A DNA stretch of 64,000 nt from Tanytarsus gracilentus (GCA_038502055.1 JAXRKN010000045.1:9413501-9477500), one strand, 5' to 3'; numbered from the stretch's first letter, positions 12,021 through 22,994 are shown. Notes: a model not told the origin generated them from the letters alone. Made by a program: numbers and translations.

Positions 12021-12812
12021 ATGGAATCGAAGGGTCTCTTAGCAGGCAACAACAATCAGTTCGATATTGATCGTGGAATGTATGGAGCACCCTTGAACCC
12101 TTTTCTCGGATATCATCAAGTCAAAAATCAGTACTCGATACCTTATCAATTTCCTGCAGCGTCCGAAAATATTTATACGGTCGGTGGTGGCACCATCGAG
12201 CATCAAGCGTTTCCCGAGCCGGATCATGGCTTTGGATTGAAATTCGGTAACTCCGGGTATGGAAATATGGGAACTCAAACACATTACGGACCACCGGCAA
12301 TGGGCGGAAAAGGCGGAAAACTTAAAGGTGCAGCATTGTCAGCTTTAACATTACTGGCATTTCTTTTCTTCCTCAATCTCCTTCAATCATGTCTAAAAGA
12401 TCAAATGGAAGCAATGAATCCAACGGTAAAGTTTTAATTAACGCTTTAAAAATTAGTTCTAAAACTTTAAATTTCGCAGGTGATGGTGATGTCAGCAGGC
12501 GGACGGATAGCTCGTAATGAGGACAAAGAAGCAACAAAGCGCTTCGATCATAGCTACGATAATCCACCGCATTCCGATGAACAACAGCATTTCAATGACT
12601 ACACCGACGATGATGATTACGATATGGATGACGATGAGAGGTCATTAGTAACAACAACGACAGCGAAATCCAACAAGCGGATTAGAGGTAAATTTAAAAA
12701 CGAGAAACGACAAAATTCGAAATCGCTACCGTCATCGTCGACCTCATTGTCATCCACCATTGGTCCGAAATTGCAAAATATGCAGCGAGTACGAAGCTCG
12801 ATGGAGGGTTGA
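12021..12812 (+). CDS. Conserved insect single-pass membrane protein, uncharacterised
   Basis: Two exons (12021-12425 and 12480-12812) join in phase to 245 residues when started at MESKGLLAGNNNQ; an in-frame upstream Met at 11979 would add 14 residues. The N-terminal half is Gly/Tyr/Pro-rich and lacks a signal peptide. A glycine-lysine hinge (GGKGGKLKG) leads into one strong hydrophobic helix (ALSALTLLAFLFFLNLLQSC), then the well-conserved-looking MEAMNPTVMVMSAGG across the splice junction. The C-terminal third is acidic then Ser/Thr-rich and basic. I recall the helix plus NPTVMVM block as conserved in uncharacterised insect proteins, but cannot name a function. Intron position right after NPT supports the model. 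Confidence 0.75.
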
Positions 12813-13739
12813 GGAAGTAATTTTACATCGCATGTCGATACATTTTTTTGTTAAATCTCTCTGTGGTTGTTAAAGTTTCAGAACGGTGTTCATGAATGTA
12901 AAAAAGTTGAAGGAAATAATCCAATCCAGGGGTTGGTCCATTAATTAAAATTAATTAGAGTCAAATATTTTATTTATTTAAAATTTAATAAAATAAAAAT
13001 TATTAAAAAATTTAAAATTGTTTTCATGCAACGACAGCTTGATTTCTGCTGAGCATCGAATGTGTATGGTAACAGTTGCTATTTCCGAAGCGGAACCTCA
13101 CATATATTGTCACGACTTTCAAATCCACAGTTTCACTCCAGTCATTCGCATTCAGACTGAATTACTAATGCATGTATTTATGACAAATAAACTCGGTAGA
13201 ATTTGCTCAGACCGAGTCAGCAAGTCATTTGGAAAAATGAATCTACGACATTCTTTGTTACAATTTCCTTTTTTCAATTCAGTGCATTATTTTATTAAAT
13301 TTTCTTGGCACTGCTGATCATGCAATATCAGTACCTCGTTAGATTGGAAAAGCATAGCTTTATTTTGAGATGACTTTAAATTTTTTACTCGTCTCCTTCA
13401 TGTTAAAAATTAATTAAAACTTGTGGTAATTCGGAGTAATTTATAATGATAAATTTTAAAAATATTAAAATAATTTTATAAAATCTTATATTTTTGAATA
13501 GTGTTGTTGAATTTATTTTATTTAATGTCTGGATGTGCAAGCAGTGCTTCCAACACCTTCAAAAACCTTTTTTAATGCTTTTTGAATTTCTTTAATGTAG
13601 ATGGAATGAGCTAAATATTGGGCACTTAGATAGACTATACTAAAAAGCATCTTGAATAATTTTATTTTCTTGTTTGGATTTATGTTAGTAATTATTTAGA
13701 TGGTTGTAATGTTGTTTAACCGGTATTCGATTTGGTCTG
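12813..13739. other. Intergenic, no gene seen
   Basis: Includes the 3' end of the preceding gene. A 99-codon plus frame at 13018-13317 has no domain, coding texture or splice context and was not accepted. Confidence 0.45.
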
Positions 13740-13905
13740 TGGAAATTAGTTCCGCCGTGGAGTTAGTTCCTCGCTGGAAGTTGTTCTCCGCTGGAACAGT
13801 CGACGTGAATTAGTTCCTCCGCTGGACCAGTTCGAGGGAAGTTGGTTCCTCCGCTGGAAGTGTTCCTCCGCTGGAAACCAGTTCCGCCAGTGGAGTTGTT
13901 CTTCT
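13740..13905. repeat. Degenerate minisatellite, unit near GTTCCTCCGCTGGAAGT
   Basis: At least eight imperfect tandem units of about 15-18 bases are visible, with core TTCCTCCGCTGGA. They are unusually GC-rich for this window. Fragments of the unit continue to about 13990. The repeat is outside any supported gene. Confidence 0.8.
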
Positions 13906-16053
13906 GGGGTCTGGGTGTTCTTATGGAGTAGCTTACTGGAAGTAGTCTACGCTAGATATTCTTTCTCCGCTGGATGTGGTCCTCTACTAAAGTGTTTTAG
14001 GATGTTTATGTGGATGTTGGTGGTTGGTTTTGGGCTTTTAGTATTTTTTAATATACTGCACAACGAGTCGCGCTCACATTATTTTCGAGTAAATTTATTC
14101 CTAGCTATTTATTGTATTGGATGTGGCCTTCGGCAGGAAAATCGGGAAAAGTTGCACCTGTTTAATTGTGAAAATGAAGGGGAAAAATTTTTTGCCTCCG
14201 GAAAACAGCGCCCCTAATTTAAGATAGCTGTAAATAAAGTTTATAATAAATTTTTTCGTAATTTTAGAAAGAAATTTGCTTAATTTTTGAATATGAAATT
14301 TTTCAAATGTGATTTGTGTTCATGGTTGCAGAAATTCTGGGGAAAAATTTAAAAATATTAAAATATTTATAAACTCAAAATTTTTCAACAAGAAAACACT
14401 TGATGTCTCTCAATGACACTCCTTTGTCTTACACATTTCGAAAACTCAAAAAGACAAACGTTTTCACATGACAAACTTTTTCGGTTCATTTGTGAAAGGC
14501 AAAATGTTCCTAAGCCTCAATTTACATCCTCACCGGGAAAAAGAGAATTTTCGATTTTCCATTAAGCATCAATTGAACTCTTTTCCCTTTTTTGCATATC
14601 TTATGTGCTCCCCATAAAAGTGTCTTCTTTTTTTATTGAAAGGGTTGTCTGACCCATGCTACCTGCTAAATGCCTTTTATTTGGCTTTAAGACATTTTAA
14701 AGAAAACTTTTTCTTCATCAAAAATGTTCGTTGAAGAAAATATTTCCCTCTTGCAATTTCTCAACTTTTTAATCTGGCCATAAATTAAATCAATAAATAA
14801 ACTTTTCTCTGCAGCATGCGAGAGATTTAAAAGCTTTCTCACAATGTTTTATACATATTTCGGACAAGTGTTCTTAATTGAAGGAAAAACCGATGGAGAA
14901 ATTTTTCCACATCAATTAAGTTTGTCGATTGAAATATTTTGTGCTGAGGAGAAACTTTATTTCTTCGGAGGTGATTAAATTCTCTCAAAATCAAGGAAAC
15001 GGACAAATTGTGCTAATTAATTTTTTTATGTGTGAACAAGAATATTTTTGTTGCAAGCATTAAAAATTTAAACAAAATGTAGGTTAACTTTTAGTGTCGT
15101 TCGTATGAGATCGCAATCAAGGGCCGCAGGTGTGATTAATTAGACACACACAGAAAAGGGACGTTTAATTCAAACACGAGCGAATAAAGCATGAATGTGT
15201 GTCGTTGAAGGAGAAAAACGAAACTTTTTACTCGCCCAATTTCGTACCTTTTCCCATAAAATTTTATCACTTTTATGAGAGAAAAATTAAAAAACAGGAA
15301 TAAAACAATTTAAATAAATTTATTTTATTTTTCAAACAAATTAAACGTAATCGGAATTTGATAATTTTTTAAATTTAAATTTTTCAAATTTTACATCTCT
15401 GGTTAAATTTGAAACATTTTAAAAATTGCATTAGAAATAAATCAACGGACGACTTTTTGAACTTATTGCACTAGACGGACCTCAGATATTAATTTTGGAC
15501 GAAAAAATTTTGCTTAAAGAATGCAAACAAAGCAAATTTGTTTCGAGTTAGCTGCTAAATTCAAATAAATAAAAGTTCATTTTTTTTGAATTTCAAATGC
15601 ATAATTTTCAAAAAAGTCAACTAAAAATATTTCTGAAAAAATAAAATTTCTTTTAACTTATAAATTTGGAATAATTTGAAAATATTTCAACTTTTTTGGA
15701 CAAAAAGGAACACAAACTGGGGTAATTCGATCGCCGGGTGGATAGGGTTACCTTCTTTATTCATCTAGAGAAAAATCTTGAGTCGTAGCGTATCCGACGC
15801 GAGAACTACGATAAGGACGGAAGCTGCGCTAGTTTGCGTCTGACCAGGGTCAAAAGATAACTGAGAGCTACCACTTTGTTAAATATCAGAAATAAAATTT
15901 TGACCATTTTTTCTTGGAATTTTCAATGCATAGAAAAAAAAGTAAAATTTTGAGTTCTGAAATTCAAAATTGAATAAAAAATATTTGATTTTTGTTGAAA
16001 GCACATAAATGAGCACAAATGATGATTTTATTTCACATAATTTTTCTGTGAAT
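13906..16053. other. Intergenic, repeat-derived in part
   Basis: No supported gene. A 100-codon frame at 13915-14217 begins inside the degenerate repeat and lacks domains. GC-richer segments at 14090-14220 and 15715-15875 stand out from the AT-rich background and look like remnants of mobile DNA. Confidence 0.45.
15715..15875 (-). repeat. SINE-like dispersed repeat, longer copy
   Basis: A 160 bp GC-balanced block. Read on the minus strand it begins GTGGTAGCTCTCAGTT and contains CGCAAACTAGCGCAGCTT, both shared with a shorter copy at 21058 on the plus strand. The TAGCTC start hints at a tRNA-like A box, and GATCGAATT near the other end resembles a B box, but neither match is good enough to assign it. 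The two copies flank the three-gene pseudoprotease cluster in opposite orientations. Confidence 0.5.
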
Positions 16054-17164
16054 TCAAAATACGTTTTTTAATATTTTTCCCATTGCGGGTGGAGGAGCGG
16101 GTGTGATGATGGCCTTGATCCATTTCTCAACGTTACCTGGAGTGAACATGGCGACAATTGTTTGACCACCCAAGCATGGAGCATTGCCGCGAATGTTGGG
16201 ACTACCGACAGTGATACCGACAAGTTGTTGATCAATTTTTTTTCCAGTGGAATCGTACTTGTACATCCAAACGGGACCGCCATAATCTCCAACACAAACG
16301 TTGTTCTCGCTTCCTGACACAAGACAAACTGCAGTATCATCTTCAGGGAACACGGCCTCTTCTAAGCCAGGAATTGCTTTGCAGTCGACAGCGCTCTTTA
16401 CTTCCATATCAGTGCACAAAAGTCCCTTTGATTTTGTTCCTTTGTTGTCAATAGCGCCGAGTCCACAAACTCTGAATGAGTAACCCTTTGATGCGGTAAC
16501 AAATGTCGCTAAATCCGTGGCTTTTACAAATTCTGCCTTCTTAACTTTTTCTTAAGTAATAAAATAAAATTATTAATTTGATTTTAGAGAAAAATAAACG
16601 ATTTCTTACTTCCGTCGAGTTCTTTTTGTTCGTTAAGAGGAACTGAAAGTTTAACCATGCCGACATTGCTTCCTAAAATTGCCTTGAATGGAATATCCAT
16701 TGCAAAATCATAGAGTTCAAGAGCAGCTGCGCCTGCCGCATCAGCTCCGTTCACACCATCGGGAATTACAAGTGTGCTTGTTGCCTTGATCGCAGCTTTG
16801 CCAGATAATCCGAAAATAGTCACAGTGACGTTTGTGGCTATGCCCTCTTGTGGGCTGTAAGGAAGAAAATTAAATTTTAAATATTTTCAAATTAATTTTC
16901 AAATTAAACTCACTCAGCAAGGCATCTGCCTGATGTCACAACCCAATCTTTATCGAGAACAGCGCAACCGCAAATTTGTGATTTTTGGATGAATCTAGCA
17001 TTGAGATAGCAGAAATCCAAGTTTTCTCCCTTCTTTGCTTTCACTCCATTGGCAATGCGGTCGTTGCTTTCGAAGTAAGTCTCAGCAGTTAGTTCTCCTG
17101 GCAAAAAGAATTCTTCTGCGAAGACGCCAACGATGACAGTCAAAAAGATGATAATCGGCTTCAT
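16054..17164 (-). CDS. Secreted trypsin-fold pseudoprotease, copy 1 (R/N/Y triad)
   Basis: Three exons (16914-17164, 16610-16854, 16054-16550) join in phase to 330 residues. A signal peptide (MKPIIIFLTVIVGVFA) leads a short propeptide and an R-IANG site in place of the usual R-IVGG activation site. The catalytic His is Arg (VVTSGRC for TAAHC), the Asp is Asn (SNVGMVKL for NDIALLKL) and the Ser is Tyr (GDYGGPV for GDSGGPL). The pocket Asp189 position is Asn. Framework cysteines and the late GSPN...C...VAMFTPGNVEKWI segment matching VYTRV...WI are kept. It therefore cannot cleave peptides by the serine-protease mechanism and may bind a partner or ligand. It belongs to a local family with copies at 18246, 19782 and 31303. 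Unlike copies 2 and 3 it has no intron at the GDYGG codons. Confidence 0.9.
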
Positions 17165-17232
17165 TTTAAACTTCACTGTATACTTCGGAACTGACGAAGA
17201 AAATTTGATAACTCTGCAGAGTTTCACTCTTC

Positions 17233-17239
17233 TTTTATA
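17233..17239 (-). promoter_or_regulatory. TATA box of pseudoprotease copy 1
   Basis: TATAAAAG on the minus strand about 70 bases upstream of the ATG, followed downstream by a TCAGTT initiator-like sequence near 17190. Similar TATA boxes precede the other family members, suggesting strong tissue-restricted expression. Confidence 0.55.
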
Positions 17240-18245
17240 CTATTTTTGCTTCTCTAAAAAAAAGTTCACTGACATGCTAGAACCAAAAATAGAAAACCAA
17301 TACTTTTAAATGTTGAATCTTTTTGGCCAATCATCTACGTGCGATTTTTAACTTTCTTTCTCAATTCTGGTTTTTGAAGTAATCTTGCATGGGATTAGGG
17401 CTTTTTTATTTTAAAGCGGAGAGGTAATAAAATTTATAGATAAAAATTGAGAAGTTCGTTCAACTTTAAAAATTTAAATTCTTTATCTAGAAGTTTTTTT
17501 TTAAATTAGTCGGAATGTTTTAAAACATTATTTTAAATGCTTAAAAAATATTTGTAGTCAATTTTAAATTTTAATTCATTTTTTATGATTTTTTTTGCAT
17601 ACAACTATTTTCTAATGATCATAATTTATTCTTTATGTTAAAAAATTTAAATTCTTAAAAATAATTAGTGTGAAAATTTAATTTAACTTTAATTTTTTTC
17701 ACACAAAATGTCAAATTTTAAAATTTATTTGCAAAAAAAACTTGACTTAATTTCTGCTGAAAAACCGGACAAGAAACCGTTGCTCTTATCGCTATAACGA
17801 AAAAAAAATGATAATGCTTTCTAGGTTTATTTGTAAGCATGATACATTTACCGTCATTTCCTTTCTCATCTCCAATGTACGCATACCAGTTTCATAAAGA
17901 GCTTTAAGCAATATCTGTCGCTTTACCTGCATCACATTTCCAGAAAGGACGAAAAATGTGTCATAAAAAATTATGTGCCTTGCTTCAGATTGTTTTTTCT
18001 TTGTCATATCCCTTCATTTGTGTGTGCTTTGTTGTCACACGCTCGAGTTAGCATAAAATGGTGAAAAATCAACACTCGCATAGGTTTCTTCTTAATTTTT
18101 TAACAGGGTTTTATTTTTGACCTTAACTCAAGGTTTTACAGTTTTATTACAAAATAAAAACATTGAGATAAATTTATTTAGCACATAATTGAGTGAATTT
18201 ATTTCACAAAATTTTTCTGCAAATTCAAAAGATGTTTTTGAATAT
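17240..18245. other. Intergenic, no gene seen
   Basis: AT-rich spacer between pseudoprotease copies 1 and 2. A 71-codon minus frame at 17792-18007 was not accepted. Confidence 0.45.
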
Positions 18246-19356
18246 TTATGCAGCAACTCTTTCAGCAATAACACCCAAGATCCATTTCTCGACGACACCG
18301 GAGTAAACATAGCGACAATTGTTTGACCGCCTTCACATGCAGAATTGCCGCGAACGTTAGGACTGCCAACAGTGATGCCCAAAAGATGTTGATCAATTTT
18401 TTTTCCAGTGGCATCGAACTTGTAAGCAAAAACGGGACCTGATTCATTGTAAAAATTAATTTAATTTTAAAGCTCTATTTTAATACAATTACAAATATTT
18501 ACCGCCATAGTCGCCACCACAAACATTGCCACTTGATGCTGAAAGACAAACAGCACCTTCTTCTGGAATCATAGCTTCTGGCACGGCAACCAAGCAGTCT
18601 GCGGCATTCTTTAAATCCATATCAGTGCACAAAATTCCCTTTGTTTTTACATTTTTGTTATTGATGAACCCAGTTCCACAAGTTCTAATGCTCGAAAGAC
18701 CATAAGCAGCTTTAAATGTGTCAATATCGGTGGCCTTAACAAATTCGGACTTTTTAACTTTTACTTGAGTAATAAAATAGAGTTATTAACTTGATTTTAG
18801 AGAATTATAAAAAAAATTCTTAGTTCCGTTGAGTTCTTTAGCCTCGTTAAGAGGAACTGAGAGCTTAACCATGGCAATAGTGTTTGGTAAAATGGTAGAG
18901 AATGGAATATCAAATGCGTATGCTTCTGCAATTGTAGCTGCCATTATGTCGTTCAATTTTGCTTGTTGCCTTTATGGCTGCTTTGCCAGATACTCCAGCA
19001 ATTGTAACAGTGACATTTGTTGCTTTGCCTTCTTGAGCACTATTAAATATTTTATTTTAAATAAATCTAAATTAAATTAATTTTAAACTCACTCAGCAAC
19101 GCATCTAGCTGATGTCAATACCCATGCTTTGTCGAAAACAGCACAGCCGCAAACTTGGGATTTTTGGATGAATTGAGCGTTGAGATAGCAAAAATCTAAA
19201 TTTTTTCCTTTCTTTGCAGTGGAGTGAAACATTTGTAATTCGATAATCTTCGTTAACCTTCGGGTAATTATCAGCGGTTATTTCACCTGGAGCCAAATAA
19301 AAATCTTGCGAAAAAACTCCAGCGATGACAGTTGCGAGAATAAAAATAGACTTCAT
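18246..19356 (-). pseudogene. Pseudoprotease copy 2, decayed by three frameshifts
   Basis: Aligns throughout with copies 1 and 3. Exon 1 keeps the signal peptide (MKSIFILATVIAGVFSQ) but has one extra base after about residue 46; in the shifted frame TAKKGKNLDFCYLN...LTSARC follows. Exon 2 (about 18830-19038) has lost roughly 20 bases in the IPDGMNGAD region and shifts frame before IAEAYAF. Exon 3 (about 18503-18765) is intact and encodes VCGGDYGG. The last exon has one base too few at TPGVVEKW, which destroys the WILGVIAE end. The shift-corrected frames show Arg for His and Tyr for Ser, with Thr rather than Asn at the Asp position. Three independent shifts in one locus argue against sequencing error. 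Confidence 0.85.
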
Positions 19357-19704
19357 GTTAATGCTAAGAACTTCACTTTTTGGCTAATTAAATAGAACTG
19401 ATAAATCCACTGACGCTGCATCACTTTTTATATTTTTTTTTCGAATGAAATTTGAAGAGAAAATGCAAAATTTATTTTAATAGTCAACAAAAGTCTTTTC
19501 AAGGATCGACTTATAAAATAATCATACATGGCTGGCCATAAAAAAAATATTTTTTGGATTCTAAAAAAGAAATGAAATGCGCATGTAAAACCTCCAAATT
19601 GGGGTTGAATACTTTTTTTAAGAGTTCTACTTTTGTTCAGAATTTCATCCATTCTCTATTTTCTATCAAGCCATTGAACTTCTTTTAAAATAATTTAAAA
19701 ATTG

Positions 19705-19713
19705 TATAAAAAG
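19705..19713 (+). promoter_or_regulatory. TATA box of pseudoprotease copy 3
   Basis: TATAAAAAG sits 70 bases upstream of the ATG at 19782, a distance typical of a TATA box plus a short leader. A second TATA on the opposite strand near 19424-19434 serves the divergent copy 2, so copies 2 and 3 share a roughly 400 bp divergent promoter region. Confidence 0.55.
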
Positions 19714-19781
19714 AGATCCAAAGCTCATCGTGAGCACAGAAATTTTTAGTCAGCTCAAAAGTTAGCATTGAAAAAAATAAA

Positions 19782-20914
19782 ATGAAGAAATTTTTAATTC
19801 TTTTTGCCGTTATTTTCGGCGTCTTTGCGGATGAATTTCTTGAACCTGGCGAGGTAACTTATGACGATTTGTTTTCGCCAAATAATCGTATTGCGTCTGG
19901 TGTGAAAGCAAAGAAGGGAGAAAACTTGGATTTCTGTTATCTCAATGCTAGATTCATCCAAAAATCACAAGTTTGCGGTTGCGCTATAATTAGTGAAGAA
20001 TGGGTATTGACATCAGGCAGATGCGTCTATGAGTGAGTTTAAACTTTTTCTGAGCTTATTTTTTTTAATTAACAATTTTAATTAGTACTCAAGAAGGCAA
20101 AGCAACAAATGTCACTGTTACAATTGTCGGAATAGCGGGCAAACCTGGCATCAAGCTTACGAGCGCGATTGAAATTCCTACTGGAATGAACGGAGCTGAC
20201 GACACGGGAGCAGCTACAATTGAAGAACCCTATGATTACATGGCTGACATTCCATTTGGATCAATTAAACCTGGCAATGTTGGCATGGTTAAACTTACAG
20301 TTCCACTTACAGCAAAGCAGGTTGACAATAGTAAGAAATTTTTGATAATTTTTAGTGTGAATAATTAATTTTATTTTATTTTATTAACAGAGAAAGTCAA
20401 AAAGTCAACTTTTGTAACGTCAACTGATTTCGAAACCTTTAAAACGATGTATGTACCTACATACTAATTTAGAACGTGTGGAACTGGCGTTATTGACAAT
20501 AAAGGAACAAGATCAAAGGGACTTTTATGCGCTGATATGCAAGTTCAATCAATTGAGGAGTGCACCACTGCCCTCGGTGAAATCACCGTTCCCGATGACG
20601 GAACAGCAGTCTGTCTTATTGCAAACAGTGACGCCAACGTTTGTGCTGGAGATTATGGCGGTAAATATTTAATTTAAATATAAAAATCAAAGTTTTGAAT
20701 TTTCAATTTTCAATCAGGTCCCGTTTGGGCTTACAAGTACGATGCCGCTGGAAAAGTTCTCACTGAACAACATCTTTTCGGCATCACTGTCGGTAGTCCC
20801 AATATTCGCAATAACGCTCCATGTCAAGGCGGTCAAACAATTGTCGCCATGTTCACTCCAGGTGTCGTCGAGAAATGGGTCAAGGGAATCGTGAATGGAA
20901 AAGTTGTTACGTAG
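19782..20914 (+). CDS. Secreted trypsin-fold pseudoprotease, copy 3, with in-frame stop
   Basis: Four exons: about 19782-20034, 20086-20330, 20391-20667 and 20718-20914. It has a signal peptide (MKKFLILFAVIFGVFA), an R-IASG activation-like site, Arg for His (TSGRC), Asn for Asp (GNVGMVKL), Tyr for Ser (CAGDYGGPV) and Asn at pocket position 189. The last exon ends VVEKWVKGIVNGKVVT. Exon 3 contains an in-frame TAA at 20465-20467, between FETFKTM and FRTCGTG, where copies 1 and 2 read through. The stop lies within 20449-20472, a 24 nt stretch that starts GTATGT, holds TACTAAT and ends TTTAG, like an extremely short intron; removing it keeps frame. Either the gene carries a nonsense mutation or this segment is spliced. 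All other splice sites and the ending are intact. Confidence 0.8.
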
Positions 20915-21529
20915 ACAATTTTTTAATTTATTAACTAAACAATTTTGAAATGAAATAAAAATTCATCCATGAGATGTTAAAAGATAAAATAATTGTTTAA
21001 ATTTCTCAAAAAAAATTTTGGTGATCGTCCGAAATTATTGGTAATGATATTTTATAATGTGGTAGCTCTTGTTAGATGCAAACCAGCGCAGCTTCATTAA
21101 ATTATTAAAAATACTTTCATTAGCTCAAAAATAACGATAGCATTTCAACTTTTTTTAAACAATTTATTCTTCCCTACTTTTTTCAAAATTTACATAATTT
21201 TATATTTACAATAGAAAAACTTTCTACATTTTACACAAGAATTTCATTAATAAATTAATAATTCTCGTTAAAAAATGCATTTTTAAAATTATAATTTGGT
21301 GTGACAAGCGAAATTGATAACATTCGTAATTTTAGAGCTCCGCTCTCTTTTGTTTTCAGTTTGGCTTGAATTCTCTCGTTTGTCCATTCTGTCCTTCCTC
21401 GAGCCTTAATCGAAAAATTGCTGGGTACAAAAGTTGGGCCTGCCAAAGCCCGAGCTACTGTTGAAAACCGCATCTCAATCGGTGGCTCCGTTCGGGCTGT
21501 AGAGTCATTTAAGTGGTGTGAGCATCTTA
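20915..21529. other. Intergenic, repeat-derived
   Basis: No supported gene. A 92-codon minus frame at 21255-21533 lies in GC-richer DNA (21370-21530) that looks like part of a mobile element, interrupted further on by the hAT-like insertion. It continues past the insertion with CATAACTCGAGAACGG near 22503, a phrase that resembles insect transposon tails. Confidence 0.4.
21058..21097 (+). repeat. SINE-like dispersed repeat, truncated copy
   Basis: GTGGTAGCTCT followed, after a deletion of about 22 bases relative to the longer copy at 15715-15875, by GATGCAAACCAGCGCAGCTT. Orientation is opposite to that copy. Confidence 0.5.
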
Positions 21530-21558
21530 ACATGGTTACATGGTTACATGGTTACATG
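21530..21558. repeat. Short tandem repeat, 8 bp unit GTTACATG
   Basis: Three to four copies of GTTACATG abut the left end of the 902 bp element. The unit resumes in phase at 22461-22475 on the right side. Confidence 0.8.
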
Positions 21559-22460
21559 TAGGGATCCTCGATTCCCCGGGGAATGGGATTTCGGGGACCC
21601 CGGGGATGAAAACGCTCTTCCCCGGGGATCCCCAGGGACGGGGACGGGGACGAACTAAAGACCGTTTTTAACCCAAAAATCTTAAAAAAATTTAAAGTTA
21701 AAGACTAAATATGATTTTTTTTTCATTTTAAGACTTCAAATCAATAATGTCACAAAATAATAATTCATTTATGCAAAAACTACAATGCAAAATGGCAAAA
21801 AAATTAAATGCACATGATTTAAAAATTTTAAGAGTTAGTAACTTTTTATTCAGCGCTTGATTTTCCCTATAAATATTGAAGTTAAAAATTCTTAAAAATA
21901 CTTTTCCAATTCATTTTTATCCAATTAATATTAAAGTTAATGTCATCTTAAGAATGCGTTAATTTTTTTATTTATATTTTCAAAGTTTTTTGTTTACACT
22001 ATTACTGACTCTTAAAAAAACTTTGAAAATTGAAATAAAAAAATTTAGGCATTCTTTAGGTGAAGTTAATTATTTTTAATATTAATTAAAGAAAATCAAG
22101 CGCTGAATAAGAAATTTCTCGTTCTAATTTTTTTTATCCATCACCACATGTCTATTTTGAAACTCTCCTTTGTTCATAATATTTTCATAACTTTAACTGT
22201 AATTAAAGTATTTTTAAAAAAAACTAAAAAGACTTAAAGATATGATTAAAAGAAGGTTTCTGACAATCGCCCGTAAATTTTTAAAATTAGAATTAATTAA
22301 TTTTTTTCAAATATTTTATCCTCAAAATTTGTCTTTCACTTAAGTTGACTACTAAATTTTTCCCCGGGGATTCCCCGTCAAAAATTCGGGGACGGGGACG
22401 GGGAAAGACAACGGGGATCCCCGGGGATCCCCGTCCCCGGGGACCCCGTGAGGATCCCTA
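21559..22460. mobile_element. Non-autonomous hAT-like foldback element, 902 bp
   Basis: The element starts TAGGGATCCTC and ends GAGGATCCCTA, an 11 bp perfect terminal inverted repeat. It is flanked on both sides by the 8 bp GTTACATG, the target duplication length expected of hAT transposons; TAGGG...CCCTA ends also fit hAT. The outer ~100 bases at each end are strikingly GC-rich (runs of CCCCGGGG and GGGGATCCCC) while the interior is AT-rich. An internal inverted repeat pairs ATTCAGCGCTTGATTTTC (about 21848) with its complement at about 22091-22108. No transposase frame is present, so it would need an enzyme from elsewhere. Because the target itself is an 8 bp tandem repeat, the duplication is suggestive rather than proven. 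Confidence 0.75.
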
Positions 22461-22729
22461 GTTACATGGTTACATCTTAGCATCCGGGAATTTAGTAGCG
22501 CGCATAACTCGAGAACGGGCGCACGGATTTGGATCGGGTTTGTTGCTAAAGATTCCTTTTGTGCTCTAGTTTTGCAAGAATACTTTTTTTTTCGACAAGT
22601 CAGTCATTAAGCACTGCCAATGTCCAAAAAACATCAAAAAAATGCCGAAAACACGTGTTTTTCACGTGTTGAGAGTTAGAGAAAGACTTGCAATGAGAAA
22701 AATTGGTTGGCAATGACAGCGGCTGGAAG

Positions 22730-22809
22730 TGAGATCCAGCGAAACCAAGATCCAGTGCTGGAAGTGAGATCCAGCGGAACCAAGATCCAGTGCTGGAAGT
22801 GAGATCCAG
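22730..22809. repeat. Tandem repeat, ~35 bp unit GCTGGAAGTGAGATCCAG
   Basis: Two full and one partial unit of about 35 bases: GCTGGAAGTGAGATCCAGCG then AACCAAGATCCAGT. The unit contains the inverted pair GCTGGA/TCCAGC. A related GCTGGAAGTGACATCCAG recurs near 22974. Confidence 0.8.
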
Positions 22810-22814
22810 GTTGA

Positions 22815-22945
22815 GGCACTAAAATTTTTTTTAGCACTAAATTTTTTTAGCACTAAATTTTTTAGCACTAAATTTTTTAGCACTAAATTTTTTTTAGCAC
22901 TAAAATTTTTTTAGCACTAAATTTTTTTAGCACAAAATTTTTTAG
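22815..22945. repeat. Tandem repeat, ~16 bp unit TTTTTTAGCACTAAA
   Basis: About eight units of AGCACTAAA separated by T runs of variable length. A minus-strand frame through it gives a false repetitive peptide. Confidence 0.85.
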
Positions 22946-22994
22946 AGAGTATAATTTGTCAATAATGGCATGTGCTGGAAGTGACATCCAGTAG

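Noticed and set aside
13018..13317. 99-codon plus-strand open frame
   Set aside because: No recognisable motif and the region lies in diverged intergenic sequence; no supporting promoter or splice signals.
13915..14217. 100-codon frame starting in the degenerate repeat
   Set aside because: The first part is translated minisatellite, the rest has no domain, so coding is unlikely.
22662..22883. Repetitive minus-strand peptide with KNLVLK units
   Set aside because: It is a conceptual translation of the AGCACTAAA tandem repeat and not a protein gene.
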